A stretch of 64,000 bases of DNA. It comes from Flagellimonas sp. MMG031. Its GTDB lineage: Bacteria > Bacteroidota > Bacteroidia > Flavobacteriales > Flavobacteriaceae. The stretch is from the NCBI RefSeq assembly GCF_040112705.1, contig NZ_CP157804.1:2040001-2104000 (forward strand), given 5' to 3'. Made by a program: the position numbers and the translations under genes. Shown piece by piece: positions 57,469 through 64,000 of the stretch. Position 1 is the first letter of the stretch, and every line of letters begins with the position of its first letter. The notes under the pieces are model-generated. The model was given only the letters and a program-made list of their open reading frames with translations, did no database searches and was not told the origin of the DNA.

Positions 57469-59703
57469 TTAGATTTTGTATCTGAACCCTACATAGTACA
57501 AACTTTGCAGAACAGGTCCATATAGTATGGTACTATCAAAATATGTTCCAAAGGGATCATTGCTCGATAAAATGGGATTGGATTGGGTGAAATTGCCAAT
57601 ATTCTCACCACCTAAATATACTTCAAATGTGTTGGATAACACCCTTGTGATCTGCGCATTTATCAAATTATAGGACGAAGACCATTCTTGCAATTGAAAT
57701 TCTGTAGGGTTTGCAGAAGTGTTGGGCAAACGTTGCCGGCCCAGCCAGTTGGAAGTAAAATCAAATCTCCATTGCTTTTCAGCAATTTTTTGGGTTTCAA
57801 AGTTTAGGTTTACAAAGAACCTGTAAGTGGGTTGTAAGGGTTTTTCCAATCTGCCAGAGTTGTAATCTGTAACCACATCAAAATATTTGTATGTTGTCCT
57901 AATATGAAAATCCTGTAGAACTTCATAATTCAGGTCAACCTGAACACTGTTGGAATAACTATCTCCCTCCAGGTTGTAAAACGCTATCTCCCTTGGGTTT
58001 TCCCAGTCGACCACGACTTGATTTTCGAACTGGGTCCTATAAAAATCGATGGAAAAATCCATGACCCGATTCCATAGATAAAGCTTTTGGATGAAACTTA
58101 CTCCATAGTTCCAAGCCTTTTCGGGCTGAAGGCCGTAATAATTTCCATTGCTCTCACTAATGTTTATCTGCCGGGAGGAAGCAAAAAGTTGTTGATTTTC
58201 AGCGAAAATATTGGCACCCCTTTTTCCTCGTCCAAATGAGGCCCTAAAACTAGCCTTGTCCCATAGGGAATACCTTAAATGAAATCTTGGTGTTAGAAAA
58301 TCGCCCAAATTATTATGGCTATCGGCACGTATACCTACTACAAAACTAAGGCCCTCCAAATTATCGTAGGTATATTCAAAAAAAGCTCCCACTGAGTTAT
58401 CGTATCGGTTGAAAGGATTGTTATTAACAAACTCTTCGTAACCATCGTAGGTAAAGCTCAACCCTGTTTTAAACTTATGCTGTGTGCTCCCTATGATGCT
58501 ATTGAAAATAAAATTGGAGTAGAACGATTTATGGTTGATATCATATTGATTTAAACCATAAAAAGAATTTTGATCATGGGCACTATATGCTGTTTGAAAC
58601 CCGAAGCTCTGATATGGGAGTTCCGGAAAAACATAACCTGCCTTGGCTGAGATGTCCAAACGTGATGTTGCAATTTCGCTTCCCCAGGCATTGGTGGTCA
58701 ATTTGTCCGTGTCAATATCAAAATCGGTCTGACCCAATTCCTTTGTATCGGAGAGGTATTGAATGTTGGCATAACTGACCCATCCACTTTCTGGATCCAT
58801 GAATTGCCATCGGTTCATAAAATTGATTTGCCGGGCCAAGGGAGTGTCATAAAATGAATCTTGGTTGTCGTCAATATAACCATTTCTAAGGTTTGCATGA
58901 ACATATAAACCGACCCCTAGTTCATCTGAAATGTTATGGTTAAATCGGGAGTTGAACTCGTAGCGCTCAAAGTTGTTGGCGTATAGATTTAGGAAAAATC
59001 GTTGGTCTGTAAGTGGTTTTACCAACTCACTGTTAATGTGGCCAGATATGCTTTCAAAACCGTTCAAAACACTTCCCGCGCCTTTGGTTATTTGTATACT
59101 CTCTATCCAGGAACCGGGTATAAAGGACAATCCAAAAACCTGTGAAGCTCCCCTAATCGAAGGCATGTTTTCTTGGGTGAACATTAAATAGGGGCTGTTG
59201 AGTCCCAACATTTGTATTTGATTGGCACCGAGGACCGCGTCCGAAACATTTACATCTACTGCGGGGTTGGTCTCAAAACTTTCGGATAGATTACAGCATG
59301 CTGCCTTGAGCATCTCTCGGCTATCTACCGAAACCACATTTTGTACTTTAAAGAGTGATTTTTGTATTGGTGCGACTTCTTTTTCAACCACAACCTCATC
59401 TAGAACTACATTGGGATAGAGCACAATGTTCCCAAGATTGGGTCTATTTACAGGAATGGTGTCCGAACGGTACCCTACCGAGCTTATGACCAATTGCCTG
59501 ATATCTTTTTGGTAGGCCGTACTAAAGTTTCCATCAAAATCAGTAGTTGTACCAATTGTGCTGGATAACCAGTACACATTGGCATTGGGTATCGGTATTG
59601 TTTTCCCTTTTTCGTTAAACTCTAGAACCTTGCCCTTGACCTGGAATTGGGAATAACCACAATCCACAGTGACTATCAGGAGAAGAAAAAATACGAATCT
59701 CAT
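57469..59703 (-). CDS. TonB-dependent receptor, probably for copper or another metal
   Basis: 744 residues. Signal peptide (1-18); carboxypeptidase-regulatory-like domain (about 20-100; PIPNANVYWLSSTIGTTTDFDGNF); plug with LDEVVVEKE and the unusual KAACCNLSESFETNPAVDVN; barrel to the C-terminus (YYVGFRYKI). The Cys-Cys pair in the plug is typical of a receptor group that co-occurs with HMA proteins and copper genes. It is not a SusC-type receptor and has no SusD partner. A -7 box (TAGCTTTG, minus strand) is at 59727-59734. Confidence 0.9.
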   Translation of the reverse strand: MRFVFFLLLIVTVDCGYSQFQVKGKVLEFNEKGKTIPIPNANVYWLSSTIGTTTDFDGNFSTAYQKDIRQLVISSVGYRSDTIPVNRPNLGNIVLYPNVVLDEVVVEKEVAPIQKSLFKVQNVVSVDSREMLKAACCNLSESFETNPAVDVNVSDAVLGANQIQMLGLNSPYLMFTQENMPSIRGASQVFGLSFIPGSWIESIQITKGAGSVLNGFESISGHINSELVKPLTDQRFFLNLYANNFERYEFNSRFNHNISDELGVGLYVHANLRNGYIDDNQDSFYDTPLARQINFMNRWQFMDPESGWVSYANIQYLSDTKELGQTDFDIDTDKLTTNAWGSEIATSRLDISAKAGYVFPELPYQSFGFQTAYSAHDQNSFYGLNQYDINHKSFYSNFIFNSIIGSTQHKFKTGLSFTYDGYEEFVNNNPFNRYDNSVGAFFEYTYDNLEGLSFVVGIRADSHNNLGDFLTPRFHLRYSLWDKASFRASFGRGKRGANIFAENQQLFASSRQINISESNGNYYGLQPEKAWNYGVSFIQKLYLWNRVMDFSIDFYRTQFENQVVVDWENPREIAFYNLEGDSYSNSVQVDLNYEVLQDFHIRTTYKYFDVVTDYNSGRLEKPLQPTYRFFVNLNFETQKIAEKQWRFDFTSNWLGRQRLPNTSANPTEFQLQEWSSSYNLINAQITRVLSNTFEVYLGGENIGNFTQSNPILSSNDPFGTYFDSTILYGPVLQSLYYVGFRYKI

Positions 59704-59726
59704 TCCGAGCGAAACTATCTTTAAAA

Positions 59727-59734
59727 CAAAGCTA
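59727..59734 (-). promoter_or_regulatory. -7 box TAGCTTTG upstream of the TonB receptor
   Basis: Plus-strand CAAAGCTA, 24 bp before the ATG in the gene's direction. No clear -33. Confidence 0.45.
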
Positions 59735-59885
59735 CGTCATTCGAATCTTATTGACCCATTTTGCCATCTATTTTAACTATGTACTGTAGTTCATAGATTA
59801 TTTTGGGAGTTAAAAGAGTTTAGCAATGGGTTGGTTTGCTAAGCATTAATTTTATTTTGAAAATAGGTTAGGTATATTTTCCAAT

Positions 59886-60257
59886 ATGGGCATTTTCAAA
59901 GTTATTTGTATATGCTTGGGTTTGATTCTTTTGAGTGTGGTCAAAATGTGTGAAAAGCGGAATAATCTTACTCAAGAATCAACCCAAATCCGCATCATAA
60001 ACAATACAAAGTACAAGTTTACACAAGTGTCTTTGTTTTCAATGGAATTTGGGGATTTGTATCCCAATGACACTTCGGATAATAAAACACTGAATTTTGA
60101 CCAGCTGGAGGATAACGACATGATTTACTGTGTGCAGGATGGAGAGAGGCTTGGGAGATACGTAATGGTACCTGATAGTACCGCAAAGTATTTTACCTTT
60201 AGTTTGGACAGTGTTGGCAATGGTATATTATACGGTCGCTCATTTGTCGAAAAATAA
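59886..60257 (+). CDS. hypothetical membrane-anchored protein
   Basis: 123 residues. One N-terminal hydrophobic segment (VICICLGLILLSVV) followed by Cys, then a polar beta-rich body (STQIRIINNTKYKFTQVSLFS ... YVMVPDSTAKYFTFSLDS). No domain recognised. It precedes the second CapK-like gene by 49 bp. Confidence 0.6.
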   Translation: MGIFKVICICLGLILLSVVKMCEKRNNLTQESTQIRIINNTKYKFTQVSLFSMEFGDLYPNDTSDNKTLNFDQLEDNDMIYCVQDGERLGRYVMVPDSTAKYFTFSLDSVGNGILYGRSFVEK

Positions 60258-60306
60258 TGTTTAAAGAGTATAAAAGGAACCCCATAAATTTTAAAAGGTT
60301 ATTTAA

Positions 60307-61695
60307 ATGACTAAACTTTTGGAACAATTTAGAAATGCAGCCTTTTGGTTATTGGATGCATTAAAGGGAGGACATGTAAGAAAGCATTACAAGGAAATAC
60401 AATGGGTCTTGGAAAATCCACAAACTGAAAGAACCAAAAAAATAAAGGAGCAAAACCTTCAAAATCTTTTGAAGCACGCAACGAGAACAGTTCCTTACTA
60501 TCAGTATATCCCGGAAGACAACTTTGGACTGCATGACTTTCCTATTATTGACAAACAAACTGTAAGAGAGAATTTTTCGAATTTTAGGAGCGATGCCCAC
60601 CTAGACGGATATAACCACGAGGTTACCACAAGCGGGTCCACAGGCAAACCCTTTAAAATTTTGCACAATAAGAACAAGAGGAGCAGAAACACGGCGGACA
60701 CCTGTTTTTTCGCAAATAGGGCTGGATTTAAGCTGGGCTCAAGGTTATATTATTTCAGATTGTGGGACAAACAATACAAAAAAAACCAATTGTTGACCCA
60801 AATTCAAAATATAGCAGCTTACTCTGTAGATGATTTTACCGATGAGAATTTGCATAAACTCGTAACTGAATTGGAAAGTGATAAGTCCAATAAAAGCATT
60901 TTGGCTTATTCCTCTGCTCTCGGTACAGTGTCAAAATATATTGAGGATAAGCTTGGCAGGCCACTGAACTGTAAATTTGATTCGATTATTTCAATAGCGG
61001 AAGCATTAAATCCAGATATCAAGCAAAGAGCTCGGAAGTATTTGGGCACCGAGGTAGTATCACGATATTCCAACAGTGAAAATGGCATATTGGCCCAACA
61101 GAGAGTGAATTGGAAATCAGGTAATTTTGAGATAAATTGGGCCAGCTATCATATTGAGATTTTGGACTTATTTGAGGACAAGCCTGCGGCACCTGGTGAG
61201 AACGGAAGGATTGTAATTACAGATTTCTTCAATTATTCCATGCCCATAATAAGGTATGATACCGGTGATGTTGGTATAATTGAGTTTGATGAGGAAAGCC
61301 AAGCTATGGTTTTCACTAAAATTGAAGGTCGGAAAATGGATATGTTCACCAATACAAAGGGCGAACATATATCATCTCATATTATTCACCATATTTTACA
61401 ATTCAATGGAATTGAGCAATTTCAATTTGTTCAAGAAGAAAATGGAGAATACACTATAAAATTGAAGGTGTCGTCCAAATACGATCGAAACGATGAAGGA
61501 AGGATTCGTAGTCAATACTTAGAATATTTTGGAGAGAACGCCATTATACATGTGGAATACGTAGAGGATGTACCCCTTTTGCCATCCGGGAAACGAAAAC
61601 TAGTGGTGAATAAAGCTATTTTGGGAAACGGCAAGGCTAAGGCAAAAGCAAATATCGAAACGGACCGGCTAGAAAAGCAACAAGTTGATGCTTAA
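60307..61695 (+). CDS. phenylacetate-CoA ligase-like (CapK family) adenylating enzyme, second copy
   Basis: 462 residues, a paralogue of the protein at 50379-51752 with the same order: FWLLDALKGGHVRKHYKEI, TTSGSTGKPFKILHN, VVSRYSNSENGILAQQRVN, IIRYDTGDVGIIEF, EGRKMDMFTN and the C-terminal PLLPSGKRKLVVNK. It activates an unknown carboxylic acid. No ATP-grasp gene is coupled to this copy; downstream is a decayed acyltransferase. Confidence 0.88.
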   Translation: MTKLLEQFRNAAFWLLDALKGGHVRKHYKEIQWVLENPQTERTKKIKEQNLQNLLKHATRTVPYYQYIPEDNFGLHDFPIIDKQTVRENFSNFRSDAHLDGYNHEVTTSGSTGKPFKILHNKNKRSRNTADTCFFANRAGFKLGSRLYYFRLWDKQYKKNQLLTQIQNIAAYSVDDFTDENLHKLVTELESDKSNKSILAYSSALGTVSKYIEDKLGRPLNCKFDSIISIAEALNPDIKQRARKYLGTEVVSRYSNSENGILAQQRVNWKSGNFEINWASYHIEILDLFEDKPAAPGENGRIVITDFFNYSMPIIRYDTGDVGIIEFDEESQAMVFTKIEGRKMDMFTNTKGEHISSHIIHHILQFNGIEQFQFVQEENGEYTIKLKVSSKYDRNDEGRIRSQYLEYFGENAIIHVEYVEDVPLLPSGKRKLVVNKAILGNGKAKAKANIETDRLEKQQVDA

Positions 61696-61783
61696 GTAAC
61701 GTTTTTTTCGCTCGAATTTTACGAACTTGCTCATGAGCTGTACTTTTAACTACAATCCAGCCCAGGAAAAAGCGAATCAAAAT

Positions 61784-62185
61784 TTAGATTGATTATGAGG
61801 ATTTCTGGCAATTCTGGTTTTATTGTACCATTTGCCTTTTGTCTCAAAAGTGGTTGGGCTACTGAATTTTAATGACTTACCTATTTATTTCATCTTGGTT
61901 AACATGTTGTTGCTGTTTTATTATGTCTTAGTGGCTATTTGATAATATGCCCGTTATATAATGAGCAGAAAAGGACGGGTGTTATACATACAAAGAAATT
62001 TTACGTTGTTTGTATTTTTGGAAATAAAAAAGCCAATGGTGTTGGATACTTGGACAATCGTATTGGTAATCAATACAATCACAATACTTCTTACCATTTT
62101 TATATCCCATATTTCGTATAGATACTTTAAGCTCTATTTTCTAAGACTAAAAAAAGGTTCAGGAAATAGGGGATGTGGCACTTAG
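61784..62185 (+). pseudogene. remnant of an acyltransferase-3 family (OafA-like) gene
   Basis: From 61784 the frame reads Leu-Asp-stop-Leu-stop-Gly-Phe-Leu-Ala-Ile-Leu-Val-Leu-Leu-Tyr-His-Leu. With both stops (TGA) read as Trp/Arg this is LDxLRGF-AILVLLYHL, the N-terminal signature of acyltransferase-3 membrane proteins. A second fragment, in another frame (about 62040-62170), reads as a last membrane span followed by ISHISYRYFKLYFLRLKKG, like the C-terminal end of the same family. The middle, several hundred codons, is missing. I see two stops, a frame change and an internal deletion. Known family role: O-acetylation of surface glycans. Confidence 0.5.
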
Positions 62186-62186
62186 T

Positions 62187-62813
62187 CTAAATCTGACCAA
62201 GTGCTTTTTTTCTTTCTTCATCAAAATCTGGAATACCGGATTCTGCATCTAGGGCTACATCTTTTCGCAAGAGCACCTTTAAGGCGGTCTTAAATAAAAT
62301 TTTCATGTCAAGGGCAAAGGAAAGATTTTTTACATATTCAATATCCTTTTGTAGCCTAGTGTCCCAATCCAAAAGATTTCTACCGGATATTTGGGCCAAT
62401 CCTGTTACACCTGGTCTTACCGTATGCCTAATACTTTCTTCTTTGGTGTAGTAGGGCAAGTAACGCACTCTAAGAGGGCGTGGCCCTATTAAGCTCATAT
62501 CTCCCTTTATAATGCTTAATAGTTGTGGTATCTCGTCCAAAGAAGACTTCCTCAAAAAAGTTCCAAATTTGGTCACCCGGAGCTCATCGGGCAGAAGCTT
62601 ACCGTTTTTATCCGTCTTGTCCGTCATGGACTTAAACTTAATTATCGAAAAGATTTTTTCGTCTTTTCCGGGTCTTGGTTGCAAAAAGAAAGGTTTACCG
62701 TTATTTACAAATAATAGGATAACCCAGATAACCAAAAAAATGGGAAACAGCACAATAAATCCAAATACCGCCAAAACAAAGTCCAAAACTCTTTTAAAAA
62801 ATAACGAATACAT
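62187..62813 (-). CDS. initiating sugar transferase (bacterial sugar transferase, PglC/WcaJ-like catalytic domain)
   Basis: 208 residues from the ATG at 62813; the frame goes on to 62876 but the family begins at KRVLDFVLAVFGFIVLFPIF, the single membrane segment. Conserved: FFLQPRPGKDEKIFSIIKFKSM, LRKSSLDEIPQLLSIIKGDMSLIGPRP and RPGVTGLAQISGRN. It moves a sugar phosphate to undecaprenyl phosphate to start capsule or O-antigen units. It lacks the N-terminal five-span domain of WcaJ, so it is of the minimal PglC type. Confidence 0.93.
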   Translation of the reverse strand: MYSLFFKRVLDFVLAVFGFIVLFPIFLVIWVILLFVNNGKPFFLQPRPGKDEKIFSIIKFKSMTDKTDKNGKLLPDELRVTKFGTFLRKSSLDEIPQLLSIIKGDMSLIGPRPLRVRYLPYYTKEESIRHTVRPGVTGLAQISGRNLLDWDTRLQKDIEYVKNLSFALDMKILFKTALKVLLRKDVALDAESGIPDFDEERKKALGQI

Positions 62814-62876
62814 AAATGTTAGAGGTTTTTTAATAAACGCAGGCTTTCCTTCCGCATTGTGTTGTGCACATTTCAA

Positions 62877-63128
62877 TAATCAAAATATAAACAGCCAACA
62901 TAACAATGTGCTAAAGTATTGAAAACTGGGTTTAAGCGCTTGGTTTTAGGGTCTTTATCTTAAAAGATGTTAAAAAAAGACGTAGTTCATCGATATATGG
63001 CCATCGACGAAATCCAAGGGAATCCAAATTTACGTACCATGCATGTATTTCGTCGAATAAATAGGTTTTTTGACGATTTAAATTTATTGAAGTACTATTT
63101 TTAAACCCCGTAATCTCTCAGTGAACAA
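62877..63128. other. intergenic, AT-rich
   Basis: About 250 bp between divergent genes; carries promoters in both directions. I could not assign an exact -7 box. Confidence 0.4.
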
Positions 63129-64000
63129 ATGAAGTTATCTTATCGTACCCCACAAACCATGATTTTTTTGGTCACCATTTCTCTGTTTTTTGCGTCTTGT
63201 GAAAAAGACAGCGACCTATTTGACGAATACGTACTAGCACCTGAAGAAGAAGTGCTTGAGCCAGGAAATACAGATGGTAATTCTGATGGGAATCAGGAGC
63301 CAGACCAAGAACCTACCAATGGAGGCAACCAAGACTCTAATGGTGGTGTTGATTTTAGTACTCCAGACAATCCTGAAAACACTAACAAAATTGAAGGGAC
63401 GTATACCCCTGCATCAATGGCGGACATTACCAATCCTGCTAATGCCAATTTGAAAGCAGTAATATCCCAGTCTTTTGAGTGCAACGATTGCACATTTGCG
63501 GCTAATCAAACCATAGAACCTGCCGGTGGGGTTATTAGTGGACAAAATATTGATTTAAACGGAGCATACATCCTAAATACATACAAACAGGCATTTTCTT
63601 CTTCAGTTACCTTCAAGGATGTTTATACAGCTTCACGTGTAAGCCCCGATGTTTTTGGAGGTGTCTCAGATGACAACAATGATGATACCGATGCCATTGA
63701 TGCTCTTATTAATAACTGTTCTTTGGCTGTGGGTGTAAGTGATGGAACATATATCAAGAATAAGCCATCAAATTACCGGAGATCTGGTACTTTAGATTGG
63801 AATTTAAATGGCGCTGTTGTTAAAATAACAAGTGCTGCTGGCTTTAATACAGGCCAAGTATCTGTTGACGCTGTATTCGATATAGTAAACCTATCTCCCA
63901 ACATTTACAATGGTGAATTCGACGGTACAGATACATACGGAAGGCTTTTTTACTTGCACGGGCAAGAGTATTTTAGGTTTCACAAATTGTATGTGCATAA
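63129..64000 (+). CDS. large lipoprotein, 5' part only (probably beta-helix type)
   Basis: Open from the ATG at 63129 to the window end (290 codons, no stop). The signal peptide ends LFFASC (Cys26), then an acidic EKDSD stretch typical of surface-exposed Bacteroidota lipoproteins and a low-complexity Gly/Asn/Glu/Pro linker (about 45-85). The mature part (IEPAGGVISGQNIDLNGAYILN ... DNNDDTDAIDALINNC ... GTYIKNKPSNYR) has the look of a right-handed parallel beta-helix protein (pectate-lyase-like fold): DTDAIDALI near the start is typical. Function is not determinable from this part. Confidence 0.75.
   Translation, partial: MKLSYRTPQTMIFLVTISLFFASCEKDSDLFDEYVLAPEEEVLEPGNTDGNSDGNQEPDQEPTNGGNQDSNGGVDFSTPDNPENTNKIEGTYTPASMADITNPANANLKAVISQSFECNDCTFAANQTIEPAGGVISGQNIDLNGAYILNTYKQAFSSSVTFKDVYTASRVSPDVFGGVSDDNNDDTDAIDALINNCSLAVGVSDGTYIKNKPSNYRRSGTLDWNLNGAVVKITSAAGFNTGQVSVDAVFDIVNLSPNIYNGEFDGTDTYGRLFYLHGQEYFRFHKLYVH

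Overview
The window looks like a chromosomal segment from a marine-type member of the Bacteroidota, family Flavobacteriaceae (a Muricauda/Allomuricauda-like genome is my guess; the genus is not proven). The reasons are SusC/SusD pairs, type IX secretion (T9SS) sorting domains of both A and B type, a gliding-motility C-terminal domain, promoters of the TTTG-N17..19-TAnnTTTG type, almost no Shine-Dalgarno sequences, a bacillithiol gene (bshA) and flavobacterial LptD and TamB forms. I saw no rRNA, tRNA, CRISPR array, IS element or phage.

Layout. 1-5.9 kb (minus): a T9SS surface operon with a small DUF4347-like secreted protein, a giant Ca-binding TSP3-repeat protein with a CHU_C/type B sorting domain, and the start of a probable PorP/SprF gene. 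6.4-18.3 kb: a Crp/Fnr regulator, a Tat-exported Gfo/Idh/MocA oxidoreductase and a degenerate-Nudix regulator on minus, facing a SusC-SusD-VCBS/UnbV uptake operon on plus; the shared gap holds inverted repeats. 18.4-22.8 kb: a frameshifted M20 peptidase overlapping a D-amino-acid aminotransferase, then a deoxyribonucleotidase, an esterase lipoprotein and a VanX-like D,D-dipeptidase. 22.8-27.6 kb (minus): housekeeping genes tsaD, rsmE, DUF4159, AI-2E exporter and a PG_1098-like methyltransferase. 27.7-35.6 kb: TamB, pfkA, gapA, a BadF-type sugar kinase and RidA. 35.6-49.3 kb: envelope genes (LptD, amidase, MCE/MlaD), a two-gene Fe-S electron-transfer operon, a GH3/beta-lactamase fusion, bshA, an OmpA protein.

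49.3-64 kb is an accessory surface region. It holds two CapK/phenylacetate-CoA-ligase-like paralogues, two different ATP-grasp ligases, a cell-surface protein with five almost identical 282-bp FN3 repeats, a T9SS-secreted tyrosinase, a TonB receptor plus HMA protein that probably handle copper, a decayed acyltransferase, an initiating sugar transferase and the start of a large lipoprotein.

The most interesting idea from the window is that this last region builds and modifies a surface layer: the tyrosinase needs copper, its convergent neighbours look like copper import, and a tyrosine-bearing repeat adhesin and carboxylate-activating enzymes lie alongside. That link is inference. Other points of note are the loss of all catalytic acidic residues in the Nudix protein, an Asp-to-Asn change in the phosphofructokinase GGDGS motif, the M20 frameshift, and the DUF4347-like protein standing alone beside a T9SS giant.
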